Assembly: GCA_003988855.1 (NCBI GenBank)
Contig: QYAI01000054.1
Coordinates: 62,001-126,000 of the forward strand
DNA: 64,000 bases
DNA from: Arachnopeziza araneosa
Taxonomy: Eukaryota; Ascomycota; Leotiomycetes; Helotiales; Arachnopezizaceae
Reading direction: 5' to 3'
In this document: piece by piece, positions 47,647-58,062 of the stretch
Position numbering within the stretch: the stretch's first letter is position 1
How the letters are laid out: every line of letters begins with the position of its first letter
Notes under the pieces: model-generated
Told to the model about the DNA's origin: nothing
Database searches by the model: none
Seen by the model: the letters and a program-made list of their open reading frames with translations, nothing else
Program-made: the position numbers and the translations under genes

Positions 47647-48406
47647 GAGGGTTAAGTGAGATAACATCTCACGAGGTTGAATGGTCAATTGCCCCAAATT
47701 AGCTCTTGATCTCCAACCTCATGTTACCACATTCTAGTTCCGAGAAGGATTTGAGGTTCCGTATGCGCTCAAACGTTCAACTTGGCGTTTAAATCACGGC
47801 ATTGGAAGCATTACAAACTCGTTGTTTTCGTTTTCATTTTCATTTTTCATGTTTTTAGCGACGAATCATGCATCAATCATGGTAATACCCAGGGACGGAC
47901 ATGGGCGTATTAGCATTCTGGGCGCATAGCATGATCTTTTGGGCTGCATGGTCGGTGATAATATGGGGCGTTAATACTTTTCGAGACGATGGGGAGACTC
48001 AATCGATCCGACAGCGGTTTAGTACGTAGCACAGCAAAGTACATAAAAGCGTTTAGCAACATTGATACATATGTTATGTGACTTGAATTGACAAGTGATC
48101 GAGAATCCAGCATCTCTACTCCAAGGCCTGCTCAACGCTTCAGGTAAATCGAGAAGGTGCATGCGAAGTTGGGCGTTGATTGGTTAAAATGAGAGCCTCG
48201 ATTCAAGTGCATTGGACATTGGAGAGGCGATGAGAAGAGTGGGAAGTGGGGTGGCAGAACACCACACGACCAGACTTCAGTATTCGGTATGTTCATCCTG
48301 GTTAAAAAGCTTATAGGTTACGCTTTCTTTCAATTGCAGGTCCTTGTATTTGTTTCGTTACTTTGCTTTTCCCTCAAACATACTTGTTGTTCATGCCATT
48401 CTCAGT
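47647..48406. other. Intergenic region
   Basis: 3' flank of the F-box gene and promoter region of the P450 gene. Nothing else recognised. Confidence 0.6.
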
Positions 48407-50143
48407 ATGGACTTTTCTACGTTCCTCAACCAGGAGACAATTCTCCCAGGCCTCACTTACAAGTATCTCGCTCTGTGTCTCATCACTTCTGGTATACTGT
48501 ACATTCTATGGCGTGTAGGTGTTTCTCAAATCTATTCTACAACCACACAAGCTCATAAGCCCTCAGATTTCAATCGCTACGGATATACCCTATATCAAGG
48601 GGATGCCCGAGATTCCAGGCGCACGACCTATCACTGGTCACCTCCTAGAACTAGGCGAAGACCATGCCACCACCTGCGAGAGATGGTGGCGGCAATACCA
48701 GTGGCCTATCTTCCAAATCCGGCTCGGAAATACAAGAGCGGTCGTAGTAAACGACTTCTCTGCCTGCAAGCAGATGCTGATAGGCCACCAGAGTGCAGTC
48801 ATAGACAGACCAACGCTCTATACATTTCATGGAGTCATCAGCTCTACAAAGGGATTCACCATCGGGAGTAGTCCCTGGGATGCGAGTTGCAAGAATAAAC
48901 GTGTTGCAGCGGGACAGGCTCTGGGGAGGAGCAAGCTAAGAGATTATTATGATATGCTTGATCTGGAATCTTACTGCATTGTTCGTGATCTGGCGAGAGA
49001 TTCAACAGGGGAAAAAGAAGTCAGTGTGAGGGAGTATATCCAGCGGTATGCACTGAATACAACTCTTACTCTTTGTTACGGGATCAGAATGGAGGGAATC
49101 TACGACGAGATGTTACGAGAGATTCTAGAAGTGGGGAGTGCAATCAGTCTGTTACGATCCGCATCAGAGAATTATCAGGATTATATCCCTATCCTTCGCT
49201 GGCTGCCTGGAAACGAGAAGACAAAGCGAAGTAGAGAGCTCCGAGATAGAAGGGATAAATACCTGGACGAATTGCTGGAGCGAGTTAGAGGCATGATCAA
49301 GCGAGGAACAGACAAACCTTGCATCTCAGCAGCAATTCTCAAAGACGAAGAGACGAAACTGAGTGGCGTAGAAGTCAGTTCCATTTGCCTCTCCCTCGTC
49401 TCCGGTGGTTTTGAGACAATACCAGGAACACTTACGAGTTGCATCGGGAGCCTGAGTACGCCTGAAGGACAGATATTCCAAGAAAAGGCATATGCAGATA
49501 TCAAGAAGATATACCCCGATGTTAGAGATGCGTGGAGGAATAGTTTCCAGAGCGAAGAGGTACCTTATGTGAATGCTATCATCAAGGAAGCTGCTCGGTA
49601 TTATACCGTTTCTGCTATGTCTCTGCCTCGAAAGACAGTCTCGGATGTTATCTGGGACGGGGTTAGAATTCCAGCCAAGACAATGATCTTGATTAATGCT
49701 CAGGCGGCAAATCATGGTTTGTCCTCTCCCACCTTCGACTTTCTCATCATGATTGATTAACAGCAACCACAGATATCGACCACTTCGGCCCAACAGCTTC
49801 CACCTTCAACCCCGAGCGCTGGCTCGATTCTTCCGCAAACGAAAAGCCCAGTCAAGGCATCCCGCATTTCTCATTTGGTGCTGGCAGTCGAGCTTGCAGC
49901 GGCCAGATCATCGCTCAGAGACTCCTGTATACGGCTCTTGTGCGCCTGATTTGTAGCTTTAAGATTGAGGCGAGTGAGACAGAACCCCCGAATACGGATT
50001 ATATCGATTATAATCAGTTCAAGAGTGCGCTAGTGGCGATTCCGAGACCGTTTAAGGTCAGGTTGATTCCAAGGAATGAGGGCGCTATGGAGGAGGCATT
50101 GGATGAGGCAATGAGGAGGACAGAGGGTTATTATAGGGAGTAG
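48407..50143 (+). CDS. Cytochrome P450, phenylacetate hydroxylase (CYP504)-like
   Basis: Exons 48407-48514, 48567-49716 and 49773-50143 give 542 aa. Residues ~20-36 are an N-terminal membrane anchor (YLALCLITSGILYILWR). The proline-rich hinge is GMPEIPGARPITGHLLELGEDHA. The I-helix reads LSLVSGGFETIPGTL, where family members often have AGGFET. Then come the ExxR motif (KEAARYYT), FNPERWLD and the heme loop FSFGAGSRACSGQ with the Cys ligand. The hinge and the CKNKRVAAGQALGRSKL segment resemble fungal CYP504 phenylacetate 2-hydroxylases. The substrate could be another aromatic acid. The first intron (48515-48566) restores the frame between LWR and ISIATDIPYIKGMPE; its acceptor is CCTCAG. No other catabolic genes adjoin it. 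Confidence 0.9.
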
Positions 50144-51227
50144 AAAATCGGAATTCAAGGCCTGAGGTAGGATATAAAATCTCGTCCTTAAATCACCATC
50201 AATCATTCCCAAGACCCAAAAATCCCACGTCAAATATTACTCTCCAAGAATCCTCACAACCACAAAAAAGCCCACCCGTCTCCAAGTGGTACATTGACGA
50301 TTATCCAGCATTCCACACTAAACTAGCGCTTGGCATGCGAACTGCAACAAAGGCCTCTCGAGGACGAGGGATGCTTGTCTATCTTTGACTATGTTAACCA
50401 AGCTAAATGTTCGAGGTATCGCTTTGACGGGTTCGCTGCTGTTCGGGCGAAGAGTAGCATCGGAGGTGGGTGCTGGAATAGGTATAAGGGCCTCGGCTCC
50501 CTTTTTGCCGACCCATCTTAGCGAGATGGACGGGGGGCGGTTGTTGGGGGAGCGAGTTGGGAATACCTGCTAGAGGTTTCACGATGGTCTGATGGTTGTA
50601 CAGGTTATTGATGCGGCTGATTGCTGGTAGGCGAGGACGTGGTTGTTATCGTGGTTAATATCTTTAGTGGGAAAAAATATTATCCTCCTGCTAGTTAGCG
50701 AAGGCTGTTGTGCAACACGGCAGCACTTCTTTCTCCTTCGCTTCGTCATGTTGATTCTTTGAGAACTTTCATTTTATTTCAAGTATGGCGATTGAATGAC
50801 GTCGAGCGGTTCTCAGCCTCGTGGCTATTTTCTCCCAGAACAAAGAAGTTCGTTCGAGTATCAAATATAGAGTCATGCGAATTTAGAGTCTTTGTGTCCG
50901 CTTGACTCAAACAAGAACATTTCTTTATCAGCCAATGACTTGAAACAAAGCAAACAAAGTCTTCGAGTGAAGCACAAAGCAGTGACTGGAAAATTTCACA
51001 AGGCAAGAGCATGAATAGGTACAATGAATTGTGAAGATGAAAGACTCATATAAACCTCTTGTCGTCGATCCCATATTCTAAGCCTTTTCTGAGTCGAAAT
51101 AAACGCAACATCCATCCCAAATTACACGTAAGAACAAGAATACTTAACTTAAGAGCAGAAGAAGAGACATAGGACCAAGTTGTCGGGACATGGGAATCCT
51201 TTTACAAGAGAAAAACCGTACCGCGAA
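50144..51227. other. Intergenic region
   Basis: About 1.1 kb of 3' flank and promoter sequence. No gene or repeat recognised. Confidence 0.6.
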
Positions 51228-52577
51228 ATGAAAATCGAACATATAACTTACGACCAGACTCACAGGAGGATGGCTACTTCTAGACCGAGAGAGAGCGAGC
51301 CCCAGCCTAGAGAGAGACCAGTCACCCAGTGGCCAGGAGAGTGCGCCAGCCCGCCACGACCTCCAAAACCCTGGAGTCAACGGGCAAAAATTGATGTGAA
51401 CATCAACAAAGCCGCCGAACTACCAGAGCAACCTAAATTACAGCAAAAAGTCCGCTATGAAAACATCAAACAAATATTCGGCCGAAAACAGGACCAAGGT
51501 AAGAAAGAACAATACGTGGACCTGCGAGCAGCCATTCGAGCCGGTAAGTTGGAACAAGCCGTTCCACCACGAGAATATCAAGAGTCGTGGAGGGAAGATG
51601 CTATTCCAAGACGAGGAGGCAACACGCCTCGTCCATCGATCTCTCACAATACCCCCCGTCCTCGTACTGCCCAGAGCAATCCTCGGAGTCGCGACGGTCC
51701 CTCTCCAACGAGGAAGATCCATTCATCTTCCGGCAAGATCGGAGAGGTGATGGAGATCTTCGGGAGCGGAGCCGATATCGTGAGCGAGACGAGGAGGGAT
51801 ATGCAGAGTAAGTTTGCTGAGAAGATGCGCTTTCCTTTGTTGAGAAAAGAACGTGACGGCGAGAGTATGGAGTTTGCTTGTGTGGGTGTAAACACTGATG
51901 ATTTCGAAGGACAGGAGAGACTGGATGGGGAGGAAGCGGATCCGTGGACGACGAAAGCTTATCTGAGTTATTGTAGGCTGTGTAGGAAGCCTATGGTAGG
52001 CAGCGTGAGAGGACTCTGTAAAGAGTGCGAGCGGGATTTCAGGAGACCTAAATCGCCTGAAAGGAGGAATGAGAGGAAGGTTGAAGTGGAAGTGGAGATC
52101 AAACCTACTCCTCCACTGAAAGACAAAAAGTACTCACCAACACCACCACCGCCGCCGCCGCCGCCAAAAAAAATATCCCGATCTCGATTTAGCTTCGAAG
52201 ATGACGAAGACACAGCGAGCCTTCGGCCCATCATCCCAAGGAAAAATAACGAGAGGGTCGGGTTGGGAGACTCGAATCCAAAAAGCAAAGCTGTGTTCCA
52301 GCCTGTCCCGTTCAGAGAGTCGTTCAGAGCTGACGTTGAAGAGGATGATACTCGGTGTACTCGATGGCAGAAAGACATAGTACGACCCGATGCGGAAAAG
52401 ATGCCGCAGGGGAGAAACCGCCATGGAACTACCAGGAAATTGTCTGAAGACGGTGACCAGGTCCCATTGATACCAAGGAAAGATAATCCAGGGCAGAGCT
52501 CGAGAGATACTAATTTTTATAAGTTTTATGACGAGGTGATCGGAGAATACAGTCGTAACCCAAGGGCAAGACGATGA
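51228..52577 (+). CDS. Hypothetical basic protein with a Cys4 cluster
   Basis: Single exon, 449 aa from the ATG MKIEHITYDQT; the frame is open 16 codons further upstream without an ATG. The N-terminal half is Arg/Pro-rich and probably disordered (NTPRPSISHNTPRPRTAQ). Around the middle is a short two-pair cysteine motif, YCRLCRKPM...GLCKECERDF, a likely zinc-binding ribbon or treble clef. A run of about ten prolines follows near residue 305, then acidic and basic patches (SRFSFEDDEDTASLRP, RDTNFYKFYDEVIGEY). No signal peptide or membrane segment was seen. The family is not recognised. Confidence 0.65.
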   Translation: MKIEHITYDQTHRRMATSRPRESEPQPRERPVTQWPGECASPPRPPKPWSQRAKIDVNINKAAELPEQPKLQQKVRYENIKQIFGRKQDQGKKEQYVDLRAAIRAGKLEQAVPPREYQESWREDAIPRRGGNTPRPSISHNTPRPRTAQSNPRSRDGPSPTRKIHSSSGKIGEVMEIFGSGADIVSETRRDMQSKFAEKMRFPLLRKERDGESMEFACVGVNTDDFEGQERLDGEEADPWTTKAYLSYCRLCRKPMVGSVRGLCKECERDFRRPKSPERRNERKVEVEVEIKPTPPLKDKKYSPTPPPPPPPPKKISRSRFSFEDDEDTASLRPIIPRKNNERVGLGDSNPKSKAVFQPVPFRESFRADVEEDDTRCTRWQKDIVRPDAEKMPQGRNRHGTTRKLSEDGDQVPLIPRKDNPGQSSRDTNFYKFYDEVIGEYSRNPRARR

Positions 52578-53447
52578 ATACAGGACCAGTCAGATGGAAA
52601 CTCTTGCATAATGAAAATTTATTAAACGATTCTACTCTTCTTTGAAAGCATGCCTTTGTGATTCGGCACAAATGAAATATAGCTGAAGATATACAGAATA
52701 CAGAAAATATCAAGAATTTGTACAGCGCACACCAAGAGATTCAAACCAATTTCAATACAACAATCATATACTAAAGTCAATTATAAATAAAACATACCTC
52801 TCATTCCCACCCCAAAAAGACGAGCGCCCAACCAGAAAACACTCACTCCATTCCCTGCAACATATATCATCAATGTCTTTCTCGATGAGGCTTTCAAATT
52901 TGTCTTATGAAGCATGTGTCAATGGCAACTGGGTGGTTGACTAAGCTGTAGGAGAAGCTGGGTTTTGACCAGGAGTGAAGCTGTCTGAATCAGCCTCGTG
53001 GCAGCAACATCCATCTGCACCGTCCAAGATTGATACCAGTGGTAGTTCACCTCAATTATCGCGCGCCGGCGCAGCGTCACAAGCCGGCAGCTGATACCAT
53101 ATCTATTGGAAATTTGTCTCCCTAAAGGATGGTAGCCAAGCCTGTGGGCCTCGATTTCTGCGCTCCATCAAAATTGCGGGAGAAATACCCGATCACCCTA
53201 TTGTCTAGATGCAGTCTTGCATGTCGGTGGCTTTCCGTGGACTGCGAGATTTCTACAGATGGGTGGATCTTGACGATGTGATTAGAGGAATTCTGAGACC
53301 TGCATCTGGAAACCGCGTGTTCTGGTCTGTGGTGCAATGGCCTGCAGCAGCTGTCTGGAGGGGTTTTCATCGCCCATCCTTAAAAGCTAGGAAGATGCTT
53401 TTCGTTCTTCCCTTCAAGTTTATTTCTGCACCGCTCATACTGCTCAA
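52578..53447. other. Intergenic region
   Basis: About 0.9 kb of flanking sequence. The open frame at 53209-53475 overlaps the next start and has no recognisable features. Confidence 0.6.
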
Positions 53448-54831
53448 ATGGGTCAGTCCAAATCCAAGATGGTAGAGAAACTTCAGGAAGAGATCATTGA
53501 CTATATGTTCATACGGGATGCCGAAGGCAACCTGGAGGTTATGCGCTGCCTAGGTCTCTGGTTTGGGAAAAGCAACGATACAGACATCGAGATCCGGACG
53601 AGATTCGGGACTCATGTTGCGACTGCATTGCAAGGTGGTTATGACGAATGGAAGAAAACTCCACGAGGGTGTCTTGCTCTCATGATTCTGATCGATCAAT
53701 TTCCACGAAATATCTATAGACATACCGTCCACTCATTCGATGGCGACAAAATCTCAAGGCTGATTTCCTACTTGCCGTTCGACTGGCTTCATGTGCTGAA
53801 ACCAGAGGAGTGTATTTTTGTTCCTTGTCTAATCATGACGCACCAAGAGAATGTCCAAGATCAGAAATGGGGTCTTGATTTTTACGATAAGCTTGAACCT
53901 CTGCTTCCATCAGAATTGCATATTTTCCGTACAATCTTTGAGGAGCATTATCGAATCATTCAACTTTGCGGAGGATTTCCACATCGGGATCATTATTACG
54001 GTCGACAGACATCTGAAGTTGGACGCATGCTTATGGAAAACCCCAAGGTTCGGTTTGATCTCCCATTGATTGCTGAAAATGGCCAGATCAAATTCGGCCA
54101 TGACCCGAAAGCGCTATGGCTTGCCACACAGCGAGCATTTGATGCACTTGAACGAATCGATGCCCTAGCCAGCGAAACAGCACGACGTGGGAGTGTAGCA
54201 CCTGCAAGTTGGCTCACAGACAAAGAGATCGCGGAATGCCACGAGTAAGGCTTATTTCTCATAGAGTTCTTCTACCAACCAGCCCATTCTTCAGCAAGAG
54301 CTTGGAAATTGTCTAGAAATATCTAGAAATATTTCTAGTAGCTCGGATCCAATTTTCCTTTTGAAGACACCGAAATGGATGCTAATACGATATAGAACCT
54401 TCCGCGCATTTGATAAGGATGGAAACGGATCATTCGATCTAGAGGAGTTAGGTGCGGTACTTGCCTCGACAGGTCGAACATACACAAAAGAGCAGCTTCA
54501 GAAAGCTATGGATCGCATTTCCGGCGTGGAAGGAAGCACCCACATTGAGTTCGAGCAGTTCTCAGCCCTCTTCCGAGCACATATGGATATGAGTTTGGAG
54601 GCGCGAGCTCAGCGTCGATTTCAGTTGTTTGATGCTGATGGATCCGGTGAAGTTTCATTGGCAGAGTTGAAGAAGTGTATTCAAAGCATGGATGATTTGG
54701 TGACGATTGCTGAAATTGAGGAGATGCTGAAGACTTGTGATACTGACCACAATGGCTCTGTTTCTTATGAAGAATTTCTTGCAATGATGCCATTTATTAC
54801 GTCTTCGAACAAGACGGTTGCCGCAGTTTGA
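53448..54831 (+). CDS. DUF924-calmodulin-like EF-hand fusion protein
   Basis: Exon 1 is 53448-54244 and exon 2 is 54396-54831 (151-nt intron), giving 410 aa. The start MGQSKSKM has Gly2 and Ser6, fitting the N-myristoylation rule. Residues ~10-220 are a DUF924 domain: RCLGLWFGKSN, GCLALMILIDQFPRNIYR, HQENVQDQKWGLDFYD and GGFPHRDHYYGR. After the splice the text becomes WLTDKEIAECHETFRAFDKDGNG, which mimics the first helix and loop of calmodulin. EF loop 1 is D272-E283; loop 2 is degenerate (GVEGSTHIEFE). Loops 3 (DADGSGEVSLAE, from 345) and 4 (DTDHNGSVSYEE, from 381) have canonical Ca2+ ligands. The acceptor at 54395 is chosen over the TAG at 54339 because it recreates the EF-hand helix and follows a GCTAATAC branch. 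The function of DUF924 is unknown to me; a Ca2+-responsive, membrane-attached protein is an inference. Confidence 0.85.
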
Positions 54832-55167
54832 GCACCAGATAAAAATAATTAATAAAAGATTTCTTCGAAATACGCTGCTCTTCGTGAGAGAGTTTGTTGT
54901 TCCGTTTCATGCTGTTGATCACATTTGCCATGCAAGTCGTACCTTCTCTTTGAAGCATAACGAACGACACAGCCCAAATGCGTTCAAGACTTGATTCTCT
55001 AAATTGAAACTGTCAGCAACCAAATTTCCTCAAGTTATAGGAGTAAGAGAAATCCGGTCTCTACTCCTAACGGCGCGAACAAATACACTATCCCTCAACA
55101 AGTCTGTTAGAAACAAAGCTCTCGAACTAAGAATCTAACTCCCAGTCCTGAATTGGCTCACGGCAAG
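54832..55167. other. Intergenic region
   Basis: Short spacer with the 3' flank of the fusion gene and the promoter of the lectin gene. No gene seen. Confidence 0.6.
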
Positions 55168-56070
55168 ATGCGTGCATCATTTGACTCAATGGTTTCCGGT
55201 TTCCTTCTTTTCATAATCCTGATACTCGCATCAACCATAAATGCTAACTCAAATATCACTTCAACTCCAAGTCCAGATGGTAGTTGTGGAGGCGCCCCGG
55301 AATACACCTGCACTGGCAGCGGCTATGGTAACTGCTGCTCCAAGTACGGCTTCTGCGGAGATATATCTTCCTATGTGAGGACCCCAGCATTTCATTCCTT
55401 CTTTGCTCATATGCCTGAGACCAATTATCACAAGTGTTGCACCTCTAAATCAGCCAAACTTGGTGTTATCTCTCCTCATTTTCGCAAATTGAGAAAACTC
55501 ACTAACTTCTAGCGTATACAGTGTCTTACCTCTCATGGGTGCCAGCAATCCTACGGAATATGCGTAAACCTCTTCCCAAATAACACTGCTAGTACGGACG
55601 GCCAATGCGGTGGCAGTATTACCTGTGCTGGCGGTCCATGGGATGGCGCCTGTTGTTCTGCTGCTGGATTCTGCGGATATACAGACTCTTATTGTCAGCT
55701 CTCGAAAGGGTGCCAACACGGTCTCGGATTTTGTCGTCAGGTGTCGCCTGATGGAACATGTGGTAGCAATACAGATAATATCTGCACTGGTAGTAAATAT
55801 GGCGTCTGTTGCTCCAATGCCGGATTCTGCGGTTCTGGTCCAGAATATTGTGGTTTGACGTGTCAGGGTCAGGTTGGTCCTTGTCTATCGCCGAGTGTGG
55901 ATGGTTCTTGTGGTTGGGATAGGGGATATACTTGTCTTGGGAGTTCATTTGGACCGTGTTGCTCAGCGAGTGGATGGTGTGGCAATGATACTTCCCATTG
56001 CAGTATCGCTGGAGGTTGCAACCAGGGCGGAATCCCAAATCCATACTTAGGAAACTGCACTTCGCCATGA
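55168..56070 (+). CDS. Secreted chitin-binding protein with four CBM18 domains
   Basis: Exon 1 is 55168-55374 and exon 2 is 55522-56070, giving 251 aa. Residues ~8-26 are a signal peptide (MVSGFLLFIILILASTINA). Four hevein-like CBM18 modules start at about residues 37, 95, 146 and 196. Each has DGxCG at the start, CCS and FCG or WCG in the middle, and a closing Cys pair. Aromatic residues at the binding face are present (YGFCG, AGFCGYTDSYC, GWCGNDTSHC). The intron lies inside the first module and joins GDISSY to the closing CLTSHGC. No catalytic domain is present, so it should be a chitin-binding lectin, either a wall protein or an effector that shields hyphal chitin or sequesters fragments. 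Confidence 0.92.
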
Positions 56071-57471
56071 ATATTTTCAAGATTGAAGGAGTTATATTTC
56101 AACTGCAGCTTGTTGATAGAAGGATAACTGGCTATGATATTACTAAACACGCTTAAGTTGCATATTTATAAACAAGAAAATTTCACCCATACCTCAGATT
56201 GCCATGCTACTTCATGCTCAAAGCTATATATAAGTGGCCTCTAAATAAGTCTACGACATTCTCAAGCATTCATTCTCTATTCCTATTCTACAATCCCAAT
56301 TAAAACACTTAACTTAATTTATCTATTTTGAATCAGGAAAACGAGACACAGTGGTATGATCATGCAATCCAATTCTCTGTCGAAGCAAAACAAACTACTG
56401 GTTTAACTTATATGTTAACAAGCGCAATACACAGTCCAGTCCCTAAAAACACCGTCGAAAATATTCACACACCCCGACCACAATCATAGTACCACAACTT
56501 CCCACAATCCCAGACAAGTAAATCATCACAGAGCCAGAGAATACCAGCCTCACACCTCACACCTCCATCTCGTAACCACCTCTTCACGTAAACGCGAAAT
56601 TATCCTTCCGTTGCCTATGCCAGATGTGCATAGATCGTGCATAAATGTGCATAAATGTGCATAAACCCATGCTCTTCGGACTCCGTTAAACCCGAGTCTC
56701 CACCTGAGAAGGAATGCTTAGAAATACGAGCCGGTTGTTAAAAGCTGGATGCCTCCCTCTGGTTTGTTGGTGTCCCTTTGCGCCCTTTTTGTGGCTTTAT
56801 TGCCGTTTGCTGGTTGTGCTTTGAGCTTGAAGTCGGGAGTATGCACTCGATGATGCTGGGCGCATTTGGGGCTATAAACCCTTGAATCAAGGTTTCACGG
56901 AGAAAAATCAGCTTGGTAAGTCTACTTTGTGCTACGCAATTTTTACTGTAGGACTTGGAACCGTAGTTTACAGAGACAAATCGCGCAGTAGGTGGATATT
57001 GCACAGTATCACACATTATAGCACAAAAGCGGAAGTCCATAGCTTTTTCATTGGTACAGAATAGCTTATATTCTGTCATTGTTATGCCTATGCATATTCT
57101 CTATTCTTTACCCCATTCCCTTCATGTCATAGCAAGCCAAGCATCGCGACCTTCATTATGAAGTATTTATTTAGTCCCAATGCCTCGAGGACTGAGAAAG
57201 ACGATAGCCAGATCTATCAGATCCGCGACCGAGAGAACATACAAGAACGAGTCGATCGAACCAAGCCAGATGGTGCGCCAAACGCCAAACTACGAATATA
57301 GAGAGAGGAACCAGAGCGACAAAAGCATCGCTTGTGAAGTATGTACAAGAATCGGGGAGGAAGGAGACCGTTGTTGGGTATAGTTGGGATGTTGGATGGA
57401 GGTATTGATGATTCGCAAAGACTAGGAACAGGTTAGAGGGACTCAAGAACAGCACATATGGAGCTTAACAT
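56071..57471. other. Intergenic region with 10-bp repeats
   Basis: About 1.4 kb between convergent genes. It contains tandem TGTGCATAAA units at 56625-56665. No coding region recognised. Confidence 0.6.
56625..56665. repeat. TGTGCATAAA tandem repeat
   Basis: Four imperfect 10-nt units: TGTGCATAGA-like, then CGTGCATAAA, then TGTGCATAAA twice. Confidence 0.85.
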
Positions 57472-58062
57472 TTAGCCTGGAAGGGGAGTATTTGTTCCCT
57501 TGTTTGTGACAGCTCCTCCGCCAACATGGCGACTGATTCCGAAACCAATACCGATTGCGGCTCCAAGGACAACAAGGACGATGACAGTGGTTATGATGCT
57601 CCTCTTCTTCTTGCTCATGCCAGCCCAAGCAGCGCAGCAAGCTCGGTCCCTCTTCAAAGCCTTCTTCCTCATCTTCAACTCCTGCCTATCTGGCCAAGCA
57701 GGATCACACTTTGTTTTCATCTTCAGCAAACCGGTCTTGCTCATGCACGCTTGGCTGTTCAGCTGTGTCAAGTTCTGCGCCTCGAGATCTCTAGAATCAA
57801 CCATGTTGATATTCTGCTTCGACTCGGTGTTCGCGTGGTTGTAATATGGGTTCTCTTCGTCCATTGACTTTTCGTTTCTGACAGAATGAGCTGGCGAAAG
57901 GGTATGAGTGCTTTCAATATCCTCGATCGTGGACATAACAGCGATTCCTGCTCCAGAGGCCTGGCGAGTAGCACTGGGGCGTGTGATTGTCAGGACATTG
58001 GGATTGGGGTCAGCCACATTAGCTGTGGTGACTGCTGCAGACTTCTCGTTGATGGCAGACAT
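57472..58062 (-). CDS. Hypothetical single-pass membrane protein
   Basis: Single exon, 196 aa. The first ~145 residues are polar and contain a Cys-bearing basic segment (KMRKKALKRDRACCAAWAGM). A stop-transfer-like Lys cluster (SKKKR) precedes one membrane helix at about 155-177 (IITTVIVLVVLGAAIGIGFGI). A short Gly-rich tail follows (RHVGGGAVTNKG). There is no signal peptide. Lys before the helix suggests the N-terminus is cytosolic. A CCAAW motif just before the helix could be palmitoylated, which is speculative. The family is not recognised, though similar small proteins are common in filamentous ascomycetes. Confidence 0.7.
   Translation of the reverse strand: MSAINEKSAAVTTANVADPNPNVLTITRPSATRQASGAGIAVMSTIEDIESTHTLSPAHSVRNEKSMDEENPYYNHANTESKQNINMVDSRDLEAQNLTQLNSQACMSKTGLLKMKTKCDPAWPDRQELKMRKKALKRDRACCAAWAGMSKKKRSIITTVIVLVVLGAAIGIGFGISRHVGGGAVTNKGTNTPLPG

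Noticed and set aside
54361..54831. Separate small calmodulin-like gene starting at about 54375
   Set aside because: Only ~130 bp would separate it from the DUF924 stop, leaving almost no promoter, and splicing at 54245/54395 rebuilds a complete EF-hand helix in frame.
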